Assembly (NCBI GenBank): GCA_038496445.1
Contig: JALMLS010000609.1
Location: 1-30,303 of the forward strand
Length of the DNA stretch: 30,303 nt
From: Trichosphaerium sp. ATCC 40318
Taxonomy: Eukaryota > Discosea > Flabellinia > Trichosidae
Direction of reading: 5' to 3'
The translations under genes were made by a program, and so were the position numbers. Below, in pieces: positions 1 through 12,839 of the stretch. The notes under the pieces were generated by a model. That model was not told where the DNA came from, made no database searches, and worked only from the letters and a program-made list of their open reading frames with translations. Numbering within the stretch: the stretch's first letter is position 1; the number at the start of each line of letters is the position of its first letter.

Positions 1-230
1 TACTCTTGTGAGTATCTTAAGGAGCTGTAATGTAGAACGAATGTCAAATCAATAAACAGAACTTTGAAAATTCTAAATCTGTTATTTTCGGACAACATAA
101 GTTCTGGTTGCCAGTACAGTTTTCAGAATAGTTGAGATTATCGTTCTTATTCTTAAACAAGGCAACTTTAACGCTCTTCGTTTCGGCACAAATACGCCAT
201 TTCATTCGAGATTAATTGACCACACGCACA

Positions 231-608
231 ATGGTTAAGGTAAGATTACTAATTCAAGTGTAAAAGAAGCACAGGTGCTTTCTGGAAGCCCTTTGTTTTG
301 TTTTGTTTATGCTTTTTTGCATCCATTAGAGCGGCTTCAAGCATCCGTTTTGACAGGAGTTTGACTTGCCAGGCTTTATGGTATATTTATTACCGGTACT
401 CCAAGTCAATTCCATTGTGACTGACAAGAAGGTATGTAGACTGAATGTTATTTTTTATTCAAAATCTGTTTTTGAGTTCACCATATGGCGGTCGCTTTCC
501 ATACTGAAAATAGGTAGCAAGTTAAAGTGTCGTTTTATTTCAATAACATTCTATTCAGATGAACTATCTCATTGGAGTTTTGTGTTGACCTGGTGTGAGT
601 CTAAATAG
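231..608 (+). CDS. Small protein of unknown function, 56 aa, four exons (left copy)
   Basis: Exons 231-239 (MVK), 357-431, 477-513 and 559-608 join in phase with GT-AG introns and end at TAG 606-608. The product is about 56 residues with a hydrophobic stretch (GFMVYLLPVL) and a Trp-containing tail ending HWSFVLTWCESK. The family is not recognised. Support comes from arm comparison: the indels between this copy and 17568-17950 near 540-556 fall in the predicted last intron, while exon sequences agree. It is tail-to-tail with the RPC6-like gene, with stops about 65 bases apart. Confidence 0.5.
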
Positions 609-673
609 AATGTAACATTTCTTTTGTCCTTGCTATTGCTTTGATTAAAAACCAAGCTAATCAAACATCTACA

Positions 674-1594
674 TTAAGCACGTACAACAGGTTTGAATGG
701 TTTTATAACCTCTAATTGTATGAGATGCTTCACAGCTTTCTTTATGCTTGTAAGGTTTATTGAAATACTTCGCCTCATGTTTGAAAAAATAACACCTGGA
801 ACTCGGTTATTTTGTATTACTTTTTGGTTGCAATAGTATAGATTAGTTTACCTTCTGTTCCTGCATTCTCGATATAACTATAAAATCGTTAAAAGATATC
901 ACAATTGTGATCTAATAAAACTGTACAATTCTCAAGGGTGTGCAATTTTTGACAGTAGTACTTTGAGAAAAAAAAATCCAATGATGTGCAATTTTTGACA
1001 GTACTTCGAGAAAAAAAAATCCAATGATGTGCTTTTGTTAGCTAATAGATTTTGCTACTTTATCACCAACGAGTTAATTTTATACCTGTATATTAAAAAT
1101 TCATCGTTAGATAATGCTTTAACCCTAAGAAAGTGCAGAAAGTTAACACATCAATAAAAAAAAACCAACAACAAACTTTTCGTGATCTTCGATTGGTACT
1201 AGTTTAATTAGGTTTTCCCCGATTCCCGTATCCTAAACATACTCTAAATACGGCACCCTCTTAAATCAATACAATCAAATGTAGCCTCACCAAAATCACA
1301 GAAACAAGTCGTTCATTAACAAGCTGTTTAAGTTAGAAAATCAGAGTCATTTTCTCTCATACCGTCTGTAAAGCTATGTCCTTATCACTTGCTGTTATAT
1401 CATGAATCGAAGCGCTAATTGTCTTCCAAACTGTTCCCTTTGAGGTATGGATTACATAATAAAATAATATTGTATTTTGACATACACAAGGGTGCAGAGC
1501 AAGCGCAGTCAACTAAAAAGCGTTAATTAGTTTTATACCGCTAAACTGTGCTTAAAAGTACAATTTGATCTCTAGCTAGAGTAACAACGTTCAT
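674..1594 (-). CDS. POLR3F: RPC6 (Rpc34)-like tandem winged-helix protein (left copy)
   Basis: Mirror copy of 16626-17502: ATG at 1592-1594, stop at 674-676. It differs from the right copy by substitutions (AAT for AAC in IENAG, synonymous; GCTGTG for GCGATG, Val for Met; the last residues PVVRA instead of SVVCT), by a 33-nt instead of 24-nt form of one intron, and by a tandem duplication of about 45 nt in another intron (939-1027). If the 33-nt segment were read as coding it would add an in-frame TAA, which supports its being an intron. Otherwise as for the right copy, with which it shares the same uncertain exon joins. Confidence 0.6.
939..1027. repeat. Two tandem units of about 45 nt inside an intron of the left RPC6-like copy
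   Basis: Units 939-984 and 985-1027 both run TGTGCAATTTTTGACAGTA ... GAGAAAAAAAAATCCAATGA. The right arm has a single, slightly different unit (about 17178-17222). Most of the 39-base length difference between the arms comes from here. It lies in the intron between the exons coding SNDEFLIY and YIENAGTEG. Confidence 0.9.
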
Positions 1595-2375
1595 TCGGTT
1601 CTAACAGAGGGTTTTAGTGCTACTTAACGGTCAGCAAACGTCAACTAAAAAAAAAAACAGTTGAAAGAGTTTTTCTTGAATTTTTCTCATATTATGTATG
1701 TGACGAATTGTCCTAATTATACTTCAACTGCATTGCTGAAGTGTTTATAAATGAAATAAGCTATCTACATGTTCCAAGGAAGCTGATACTTTAAGAACAC
1801 TACGAGAGCCAAACTGAATAAGACTATTGTTAAAAACGTGATTTGACCGTGTAGCTGATTATTATTGCACATTGTTATACTATTGAGGTGTCTTTGGATA
1901 AAAAGTAGTTTGATTGAAGAAAGTTCTTTGGTAAAAATACAGAAGTTTGTCGTAGGTCTCAGAGATACAGGCTTACACAGTGACCATGCAAATTACGGCG
2001 TTGAAAGCAAACTTGGGGGGTGATAAGCCGCTCATTAAGATTATGTGTTATTTTAGGATTATCACGTGATTTAAAGCGAGTATTTTTGTTCACGATTACT
2101 ATTAGTTTGTCAGATTTTTGTTGTTCGTCGAGATATTGGTTGCAACATTGTGATATTTGGGAGTAATTTGTTTTAATTATGATTTGGTTTTTTTTTTTTT
2201 TGGTTTTGTACATTTTCTTTCTTACAAGTTTAGGTTTCATTTTTCTTTTTACAGTGAGTGTTTCATATGTGTGGATAATATCTCATTCCGTCCAACGAGT
2301 TGATATACAGATATTTACAATAAAAGGCCAGAGAATAAAATTCCTGAGGACAACCAAAAGTTGAAAGAAAAACCG
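1595..2375. other. Region without a supported gene (left arm; mirror 15845-16625)
   Basis: AT-rich, with A and T runs. Lys-rich open frames (for example 1959-2240 on the minus strand) look like chance readings of A-rich DNA. It contains one ATCACGTGAT palindrome at 2061-2070 (mirror 16150-16159). It is presumably the promoter side of the RPC6-like gene. Confidence 0.6.
2061..2070. promoter_or_regulatory. ATCACGTGAT palindrome (intergenic)
   Basis: Third independent ATCACGTGAT, in the gene-poor stretch upstream of the RPC6-like gene (mirror 16150-16159). Related sites are TTCACGTGAA at 2644-2653 and GTCACGTGAC at 27755-27764. Confidence 0.45.
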
Positions 2376-2660
2376 CTACAGATCGAGAAAAAAAATGCGG
2401 TCTTCCTCTTTTTTTTTTTGATGTCCTCCGAAATTCTCTCTTTCGTTGTCGGATAGAGTGCCAGGTCGTGGTGGAATCATTTTATCGCGTGGTAATTAAC
2501 GTTTAAGCGTATTTTTCAGGGCATTATACAAGTGGCGTGAAGAGCTAATAAATGAGTAAGTTTAGAACAGAAACAATCGAAAGAAAAAAAAACACACGTG
2601 TGTTTTCATTAAAATGCTTGTTCTCGTACCAGGTGCGAAAAAATTCACGTGAAAGCGTGA

Positions 2661-4299
2661 TTATTCATTGTTCGATACGAAAATAAATGCTGACTGTCTA
2701 GCGTGATGAGGTCTTCTCGGTAGATTTTCATCTCGACGAACAATAGAATTTCTTCTCCTCAAACAATTCTGTTTGGCTTCTTCAGAGTGTCTAAGTTTTC
2801 TTAACGCCAAGTGTCTCTCATGTGCCCCGTTTGAACCAAAATACATAGCAGTCAATACAGGCTTCTGTGCAGTAGGTCTTACAAGATGCTGTGGCTAAAA
2901 AGAAATATACAGTCAGCACACAAGGTTCAGAACTAGCTTTTCTTTTTTTTTTTTTGGACTTTTTTTTAATTGTTTTTTTTTTTTGAGAAAAGGTTTTTCT
3001 GGCGGCCGGAGATTATGACGTCATGGATATATCGTTTTATGAAAAGGGAAAACGCGGGGCAAAAAAAAACAAAACAAAGAAAAATCGACCAAAGATTGAG
3101 AGAGTACTAGATAGGCATTGTGAAATACGTACAGGTGGATATGTCTTGATCTTTCTTGGATCATATAGACAATTAGACGATCCTGTGGCTGGTGCTGAAC
3201 AATTACGTCTGTGACTTCCTAAATGTTCTGTACGTCTTTGTCCTCCTCTTGTGTGTTGCATACTTCCACCTTGATAATGAAATTAATGACGTGAACATCA
3301 AAGGAAGAGAGAAAAAAAAACCAAAACGTTTTTTTTGTCAAATGAGAATAAATCGTAGAGAGTTTATACTCACTTGGTGAAGTCTCTGCACAGTCCCATG
3401 CGTATTTAGCGCCGGGTTCCGGTGCATCTGGTCTTTCTCTTTTAATAGCAGGTTCGTCTTCATCCTTAGAGTCGCGTCTAATAGAGAAGAAGCGTTAGGA
3501 CAACGATCGTCGGATTATAAAAAAAACGGACTGGACTCGATTTTTTCAAAGTAGAATTTGCCAAATCACGCAAAAATAGTACAACGACGTACTTTGCTGG
3601 GCGTTTAAGGAATTTTCGCTTATTCTCAAAAGAGTTTGATCGTTTATATGTCGCGCGCTTTTGTTTTGTGTTTAACTCCTTCGGAGAGCAATCTATATAT
3701 TATATTAACAAGGACGAGCAATATAGTGATTCTTTTTTTTTGAAGCGGAAGCCATAATTACAGAAACAAAAAAAAAAAAAAAGTTCAAAAAAAAAGACCA
3801 GGATTTCCTTTCCTGTTTTTTTTTTCTCGCAATTAAAAACGCAAGAAACACGACGAAAAAGAATTTTTATGGTGATTTCTATTTTGCGAAAGTACTGTTG
3901 AGATTTTATAGGTCGAAATATGAGATTGTGATCTACTACGGTACCTATGGATGGTTGCGCGAACCCACGCAATCGCGGAGACTGCCGTACAGATGATACT
4001 TGCTGAGCCGCGATGGCCATTGTGATTGACGATACTTCGTTATCTTCATCGTCAATGTCGTAGAGCTTAGACCCTTCTGAGTTGCTTGTAGGTTGCATAA
4101 GATACATTTCAAGGTTCAACTCCTCCAATTCATCCGAATAATTCTCTTCGTCTGGTAATGGCTTCTTTTTCCGTCTATTTAGCATACGCTTTGTTTGTTC
4201 TTGCTCTGTTTTATTACTGGACAGTTGACGTCTCTGTTTATGGTTTAATGGAATCATCGATCGCCTTGAACGCGGGTCAGCCACAGTTCTTATATTCAT
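2661..4299 (-). CDS. Basic, low-complexity protein of unknown function (left copy)
   Basis: Mirror copy of 13920-15559, with ATG at 4297-4299 and stop at 2661-2663. Differences from the right copy are in introns: homopolymer length near 3770 (15 versus 16 bases), a C/T change near 2892 and a G/C change near 2935. The coding blocks appear the same. See the right copy for domains and exon structure. Confidence 0.6.
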
Positions 4300-5868
4300 G
4301 TATTATTAGGGCTTGTTAGGCCGGTTAAATTGGAGAAACTCGGAAACAAAATATTTTTGACTTATCGCACGTGTTTTGTTGAAAAAAAAAGTGAACTACG
4401 AGAGAATTTGTCGGAAGAATAAAAAAATTCCTAGTGCGCTTATTTTTGTCCAAGTAAAGTGTGTTACCTAATAAAGCGCTCTACGAGCTACTGTAACACA
4501 AAAACATGTAAACGAGCGGTTGGAATATGTTTTGAGATTGAACAAAAAAAAAAAAAAGTTGAAGAAATTCTCGTTTCGAAAAAGTCTGTTTACGCGACTC
4601 CGTGTATTAAAAAAAACTCTTGAGTATGTAGGTAATATAATAAACGAAAGAAAAAGGACCACGAACCCACACTTTACTCTTACAGAAAGAGATATGTGTC
4701 CTGTAATTTGAGAAAAACTCATCATAATTGTTTGTTTATTATTCCCTTTTGCTTTGATTGTGTTGGGAATACAAGAATTTTGATTCAAAAAAAAAAATCT
4801 GGAGTTGGGTTTGCAGAAAACAAAACGAGATTTTTTTGAAGCAATTGCTGATTTTTTAAATAAAACTGCTTTAAATCAATAAAATAATAGTTATTATGAC
4901 ATACCCTGTAATCTTTTTACGCGTGGCTGTTATCCCTTCGTAGTATACTTGCTTTGCATACATTTAAACGCTTTATGTCAAATAGGATAGTTATAGAACG
5001 CTTTGGGTTAATTTTCTTGCGGAGCAGTGGTTCTGTTATCGACGTGGTGACTTTTTTTTTCATGCGAAGTTAATCTGAGAACGAGATCTCCAGATTTACT
5101 TTTTGTTTCCGCAAATAGCTTTTGTTTCTCTCGACAATGTAATATGATTTAGGAAAGTACAGAAAAAAAAAACGTGGCATGAGGCGAAAATTTTTTTCTT
5201 GATCACGTTTTTGTTGTGTGCGAAAATAACTAATGTTGGTAAAAAGTATCAAAAATGATGTAGGTATTATTGTGTTTGCGTTAGGGGGAAATAGGGAGTG
5301 AGAAAATAAAAAAGGGTGAAGTAGAAAATTGCTTTTATTTTATTTTTTTTTCTATTCTCGAAAAAATGAAGAGATGCCTTAAGCACTTGCGGAAAAAAAA
5401 TCTTGGGCATCTCGTGCTGTGATACCAAGAAAGAATAAAAGAGTACCAAGCGACTCTTGGTTTATTCTATAAAAAAGAAGATACAGGTTACTACTAAGCT
5501 ACGAAAACTGAAAAAAAATATGAAGTTGTCATTCTGTTTTCTTTGTGAGTGATTGATTTACACAATGTGTTTTTGAGAAAATGTAGAAGAAAGCATGGGT
5601 GATTACTTGGAGATTTAACGCCCAGTTTTGCAAAAGTTTTTATACGCTTACCTGTATTTAGCTATCTCTTGAACGTGTTTTTTAGCGTTATAAGCAACAC
5701 CAAGACCTGCTTTAGCAAGCATAGGTAAATCATTCGCGCCATCGCCAATAGCTATGACTTGAGGCAAAGGAATACCTTCATCCTAAAAAGAATAAGAGTT
5801 AAAAACAACTCCAAACACTGCACGAGTTATAAAAACTACACGGTGTATCACGTTATGGTTACTATTTC

Positions 5869-5878
5869 ATCACGTGAT
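5869..5878. promoter_or_regulatory. ATCACGTGAT palindrome (intron)
   Basis: A ten-base perfect palindrome with a CACGTG E-box core, inside the SerB intron between exons 12047-12166 and 12436-12566 (mirror 12340-12349; also in the third copy at 8711-8720). Regulatory meaning is inferred only from its recurrence. Confidence 0.45.
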
Positions 5879-6482
5879 AAAAGACAAAAAAGATAAATCA
5901 AAAAACTCGTTGCATAAACACAGTAGTCAATAGTGAGTCATGTTTCATGCAGTTTGTGGAATAGAGTCCAAAATGTGCTTTGTTTTTTTCTTATCATGAC
6001 CCATCTTATGAATTGATCCGAAAATGCACCAAAATAAAGCCTGTACAGTACCTTTGCGATTTGTGACAGAAGCTCTTCTTTCTTTTTGGAGTCAACAATC
6101 ATTCCCGTTACCTCACCAGTAAGAATACCATCAACAACTTCAAGTTGGTTGGCAAACGCGTAGTCCAAGCTCTAAAAAAATAAGCAAATCACCCGGCCGC
6201 TGTGTACGAGATTTTGTTTGTTTGGAACAATTTGTCTTTTTTGAAACAGAGAATCAGAAACAATACGTACCAACTCATCCTTAACGTGCTTTATAATATC
6301 AGTAAACCCTCCTGAAATTACAGCCATTTTGTAACCAAGTTTTTTTAAAACACCGCATAAAAAGTGAGCTCTAAATAATACAATAAGAATAAACGTATGG
6401 TATAATACGCTTTTGGATATGGATAAAAAAAGTTACGAAACAAGTTAGGAACCAACAAAATCAAAGCCAAAAAAAACTTTTT

Positions 6483-6492
6483 ATCACGTGAT
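6483..6492. promoter_or_regulatory. ATCACGTGAT palindrome (intron)
   Basis: Second independent ATCACGTGAT, in the 149-nt GC-AG intron of the SerB-like gene (mirror 11726-11735). A half-match AACGTGATTT follows 8 bases later. Confidence 0.45.
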
Positions 6493-7816
6493 TTTTGTAA
6501 CGTGATTTAAAAAACGTGCCCATCTGAGTATACCAAGTTTGATACTATCTCTCCGAATATTGCCTCTGTCTGACCCTTCAACATACGTACTCTCTTACGG
6601 AGACAAAGTTCAAAGTCTAGCTCTCCATTCATAGCTCTAGTAGGCGTTATTATCTTTTTTTGGGTGAGAAAGAAGGCAAGATTTTTTGTATTTTTAGCAA
6701 CAGCTAGCGCTGTATTCTTTTCGGTAAAACATAGCGCTACCTCTTTGTTATCTCTTTAACTTCATCATAGACACCGGCATGCCTGGCCATTTCGTTAATG
6801 CACTACAGCAAAATGTTAAAAACGTGGCGATGTAAGTTTATAACACTACCTCTTGTTGAATGAGTGTTGAGTCCATATCAAATACAATTAATCTACGAAC
6901 ACTTCTGATCAAGTTGTTAGGTTGCAAGGATATATCGGTTTCATTGGCTTTGCCTAAAGGTGTTACAAAAAAATCTCATGCAATAGTTCGTACTGATAGT
7001 GAGCAATCCAGAGCTTAGCTCATCATATTTTGTAGGATCGAGCAACAGATACATGGCTAAGCATCGCGTTTCTGAATCAAAAAAATTAGCTTGGTGTTTC
7101 TGCTCTTTCTTACCTTTTCCTTGCTCGAAAGGCACCACACTTGTTATACAACCACCTAAGCGACAATTAAGTATTATTTTCAACAGTCTTGTACCTTGTG
7201 ATGTTACTGCAGAAGCGATGTTATTTAGAATAGAAATATCGACTTTAGGCGTGATAGTTAGTACATAGTCGCTACCGCTCTTTGCAGTAACAGCACTACA
7301 TTTCACATTCTTGATAGCTGTAATAGCAGCGACCAAATCAGAGACTTTCGTATCACTGGTCTATTTGATGAGAGTCAGTAACATAGCGCGACAAGTGTGA
7401 AAACAGTACCTCTACAATTGCGAATGAAATAGCGCACATTTCATCTAAAGTGTCAAATGCCAAATCAACAATCTTTGATTTAGAAGCAGCAATCTCTTTA
7501 AATACTCCAGTAACTTCTTCACTGGATTTACAAGCAACGGATACATATTTACCCGTTGCAGACAAAGGGTATGTAGCAGCGACATTGGAATCTTGGAGTG
7601 ACTGACTCGTGTATCCAAATACTTGAGATAAGTAAGAAATGTCGACTTGAGACATCGAATCTACGTTCTCATTGAATGCACTTAGAGACTTTGTGGTGAT
7701 TGCTAAAGTTTTAAGTTAACTAAATGTGAATCAAATTCTAAAACGTACATAGACCAATCATTGGCAATGCAGTGCTATCAGCACCTAAACGACTTGTTAG
7801 AATAGAATTTCAACGG

Positions 7817-9106
<1,290 letters not shown>

Positions 9107-10415
9107 TCGTGTTTTTCTCAGTTGAAAATTCTTGTGTTTTTGACGCTTTAACGTCCGCTCTAATTTCCCGCCTTAGGTTCCGCACGTGCTTACAATACTA
9201 AAATCTACAAGTTTTGATGTTTCATTCTTCAATGATATGCTTGAGACGCTCAAAAAGAGTGGAATACAGATTTCTAAGGTTCTTATTTTTTTATTATTTA
9301 TATCTATGTTTTGTTAATGTGATAAGATTGTGAACCTTACCGATAGCGCTAATGGTTGTGATATATTTATGAGCATACCAAAGACACTCTTTGATAATAC
9401 AAAACTAATGACGGAGCTCAAAAAGGAGCTGTTTAACACAGGTAATTAAGTTTACGTATAAACTTAAAGCACATTCTTAATTAACATTAATTAACTTCTC
9501 CCTCGTTATCGCACTTATGTGTTCTTATCCTTATATCTCCTATAGGTTTAAAATACGATGTAGATACGATACTACAACAACAGGGCCTCGCAAGATCATA
9601 TAAGCGCGTAGTATGTCATTAACAAAGCTCTTGTATCCGTTCTTCTTCATGTTTTTTCTGTATTAAAACTACGAACTAGGTTTTCTTTTCTGGTGTAGAA
9701 GGAACTTTAACAGACACAAAATTTTGTGAGGAAGCAGCCAAGGTATTAGGCGTAGAGGATAAGGTACGTAATTTAGAAATTCTGTTTGAAGTTAATTAAC
9801 AAATTAAACATTTCAAATTTTGACACGCTACATTTTTTTTCTCAAAATTTCGGTTTCTAGATGCTCGCTATACCTCTCCAAGGATGTACCGAAGATGAAC
9901 GTAAGGCAAACATCTCGAATAGAGCGTCTCTATTGAAGGTAACTACAATAGTTTTAAAGCTACTAACGCGAGCCAGGGTCTAACAAAAGATCAAATTGAT
10001 ACGATTCTTAAAAACACAAAATTATCTAGCGGTGCTGAGACGCTATGCCAAAACTTGAAACAACTTGGGTACTCCCATTATTTCGTACTTATCTTCGAGC
10101 TAATTAGCAATTAGAGTTCGTGCGTACATCGTCACAGACGGGTTTTCATTCCTCGCAAAACACGTTGCTGGCTTGTTGGGCATTGACGCCGTGTTCTGTA
10201 ATACACTTGAAGTATCAGATGGCGTGTTGACAGGTATGAGTTACGTTTCAATATCTATGCTTACAATGTTCTATTACAGGTAATTTACAAGGTCCTATTA
10301 GTGGCTTGGCTCAAGTCAAAACGTATTGTAAGTCTCAAACTGATGAGCAAGGGGTAGACGAAAATCAAATTGTTACAATAGGTACGCCAAACCCAAGAAC
10401 CACTCTGAACCCTTC
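9107..10415 (+). other. Unique asymmetric centre of the palindrome
   Basis: The only part of 1-18180 present once. It carries eight exons encoding the N-terminal half of the SerB-like protein and no other gene. Its left edge abuts the third SerB copy at 9106/9107. No in-frame ATG lies between 9107 and the first recognised exon at 9177, which suggests the true 5' end of the gene was removed at this junction. Confidence 0.85.
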
Positions 10416-12839
10416 TTCTAACAAGTCGTTTAGGTGCTGATAGCACTGCATTGCCAATGATTGGTCTATGTACGTTTTAGAATTTGATTCACATTTAGTT
10501 AACTTAAAACTTTAGCAATCACCACAAAGTCTCTAAGTGCATTCAATGAGAACGTAGATTCGATGTCTCAAGTCGACATTTCTTACTTATCTCAAGTATT
10601 TGGATACACGAGTCAGTCACTCCAAGATTCCAATGTCGCTGCTACATACCCTTTGTCTGCAACGGGTAAATATGTATCCGTTGCTTGTAAATCCAGTGAA
10701 GAAGTTACTGGAGTATTTAAAGAGATTGCTGCTTCTAAATCAAAGATTGTTGATTTGGCATTTGACACTTTAGATGAAATGTGCGCTATTTCATTCGCAA
10801 TTGTAGAGGTACTGTTTTCACACTTGTCGCGCTATGTTACTGACTCTCATCAAATAGACCAGTGATACGAAAGTCTCTGATTTGGTCGCTGCTATTACAG
10901 CTATCAAGAATGTGAAATGTAGTGCTGTTACTGCAAAGAGCGGTAGCGACTATGTACTAACTATCACGCCTAAAGTCGATATTTCTATTCTAAATAACAT
11001 CGCTTCTGCAGTAACATCACAAGGTACAAGACTGTTGAAAATAATACTTAATTGTCGCTTAGGTGGTTGTATAACAAGTGTGGTGCCTTTCGAGCAAGGA
11101 AAAGGTAAGAAAGAGCAGAAACACCAAGCTAATTTTTTTGATTCAGAAACGCGATGCTTAGCCATGTATCTGTTGCTCGATCCTACAAAATATGATGAGC
11201 TAAGCTCTGGATTGCTCACTATCAGTACGAACTATTGCATGAGATTTTTTTGTAACACCTTTAGGCAAAGCCAATGAAACCGATATATCCTTGCAACCTA
11301 ACAACTTGATCAGAAGTGTTCGTAGATTAATTGTATTTGATATGGACTCAACACTCATTCAACAAGAGGTAGTGTTATAAACTTACATCGCCACGTTTTT
11401 AACATTTTGCTGTAGTGCATTAACGAAATGGCCAGGCATGCCGGTGTCTATGATGAAGTTAAAGAGATAACAAAGAGGTAGCGCTATGTTTTACCGAAAA
11501 GAATACAGCGCTAGCTGTTGCTAAAAATACAAAAAATCTTGCCTTCTTTCTCACCCAAAAAAAGATAATAACGCCTACTAGAGCTATGAATGGAGAGCTA
11601 GACTTTGAACTTTGTCTCCGTAAGAGAGTACGTATGTTGAAGGGTCAGACAGAGGCAATATTCGGAGAGATAGTATCAAACTTGGTATACTCAGATGGGC
11701 ACGTTTTTTAAATCACGTTACAAAAATCACGTGATAAAAAGTTTTTTTTGGCTTTGATTTTGTTGGTTCCTAACTTGTTTCGTAACTTTTTTTATCCATA
11801 TCCAAAAGCGTATTATACCATACGTTTATTCTTATTGTATTATTTAGAGCTCACTTTTTATGCGGTGTTTTAAAAAAACTTGGTTACAAAATGGCTGTAA
11901 TTTCAGGAGGGTTTACTGATATTATAAAGCACGTTAAGGATGAGTTGGTACGTATTGTTTCTGATTCTCTGTTTCAAAAAAGACAAATTGTTCCAAACAA
12001 ACAAAATCTCGTACACAGCGGCCGGGTGATTTGCTTATTTTTTTAGAGCTTGGACTACGCGTTTGCCAACCAACTTGAAGTTGTTGATGGTATTCTTACT
12101 GGTGAGGTAACGGGAATGATTGTTGACTCCAAAAAGAAAGAAGAGCTTCTGTCACAAATCGCAAAGGTACTGTACAGGCTTTATTTTGGTGCATTTTCGG
12201 ATCAATTCATAAGATGGGTCATGATAAGAAAAAAACAAAGCACATTTTGGACTCTATTCCACAAACTGCATGAAACATGACTCACTATTGACTACTGTGT
12301 TTATGCAACGAGTTTTTTGATTTATCTTTTTTGTCTTTTATCACGTGATGAAATAGTAACCATAACGTGATACACCGTGTAGTTTTTATAACTCGTGCAG
12401 TGTTTGGAGTTGTTTTTAACTCTTATTCTTTTTAGGATGAAGGTATTCCTTTGCCTCAAGTCATAGCTATTGGCGATGGCGCGAATGATTTACCTATGCT
12501 TGCTAAAGCAGGTCTTGGTGTTGCTTATAACGCTAAAAAACACGTTCAAGAGATAGCTAAATACAGGTAAGCGTATAAAAACTTTTGCAAAACTGGGCGT
12601 TAAATCTCCAAGTAATCACCCATGCTTTCTTCTACATTTTCTCAAAAACACATTGTGTAAATCAATCACTCACAAAGAAAACAGAATGACAACTTCATAT
12701 TTTTTTTCAGTTTTCGTAGCTTAGTAGTAACCTGTATCTTCTTTTTTATAGAATAAACCAAGAGTCGCTTGGTACTCTTTTATTCTTTCTTGGTATCACA
12801 GCACGAGATGCCCAAGATTTTTTTTCCGCAAGTGCTTAA
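9177..12839 (+). CDS. serB: SerB-like phosphatase with tandem pseudo-HAD and HAD domains (5' end missing)
   Basis: Nineteen exons join in phase without a stop: 9177-9278, 9327-9441, 9546-9610, 9680-9763, 9861-9938, 9977-10068, 10115-10233, 10280-10381, 10434-10469, 10516-10808, 10858-11023, 11063-11104, 11265-11368, 11416-11477, 11582-11698, 11848-11947, 12047-12166, 12436-12566, 12752-12839. They give 671 residues. Residues 1-93 look ACT-like. A first HAD domain (about 94-264) has FFSGVEGTL in place of DxDxT and GADSTA in place of GDGAND, so nucleophile and metal-binding Asp are lost. Residues about 265-440 resemble regulatory ACT segments. The second HAD domain has VFDMDSTL (Asp about 457), ISGGF, a Lys-rich motif III region and GDGAND, all as in phosphoserine phosphatase, which makes serine from O-phosphoserine in the cytosol. 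I infer that the second domain is active and the first is structural or regulatory. The start codon is not visible; the first in-frame ATG is at 9237. Confidence 0.88.
11699..11847 (+). other. GC-AG intron in the SerB-like gene
   Basis: The exon ends VYSDG (codon GG|A) and the intron starts GCACGT, a one-base variant of the common GTACGT donor, ending TATTTAG. Nearby GT donors give the wrong phase; only the GC donor joins LVYSDG to AHFLCGVLKKLGYK, which aligns with the SerB family between motif I and ISGGF. The mirror intron is at 6371-6519. Confidence 0.75.

Larger units (their letters stand above)
5379..7784 (-). pseudogene. serB: 5'-truncated mirror copy of the SerB-like gene
   Basis: Mirror image of the last eleven exons of the gene at 9177-12839 (exon coordinate = 18218 minus the right-arm coordinate). 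It starts with the exon coding GADSTALPMIGL (7749-7784) and ends with the same stop at 5379-5381. It keeps the ACT-like linker and the whole active-looking HAD domain (VFDMDSTL, ISGGF, GDGAND), but lacks the first ACT-like region and nearly all of the pseudo-HAD domain, because the arm ends at about 7802. No frame damage was seen within the copy. If real, an in-frame ATG in the second exon of this copy (7655) could start a shorter SerB-like protein; expression is unknown. Confidence 0.8.
1..7802. repeat. Left arm of giant inverted repeat
   Basis: Reverse complement of about 10416-18180. Paired coordinates sum to 18218 between about 4468 and 7802, 18219 to 18220 between about 1600 and 4300, and 18181 at the outer edge, so the left arm carries about 39 extra bases, mostly in 540-1270. 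Base 1 pairs with 18180. The arm holds mirrored copies of four transcription units and ends inside the intron before the exon encoding the GADSTALPMIGL segment of the SerB-like gene. From about 4.3 kb inward no difference was seen. Further out there are SNPs, homopolymer changes, a 9-nt intron indel and an extra tandem copy of about 45 nt. It could be a genuine inverted duplication or a fold-back assembly join. Confidence 0.95.

Noticed and set aside
366-608. Single 80-codon ORF as the gene
   Set aside because: It starts at a TTG and reads through two introns; the spliced 56-aa model from ATG 231 explains where the arms differ.
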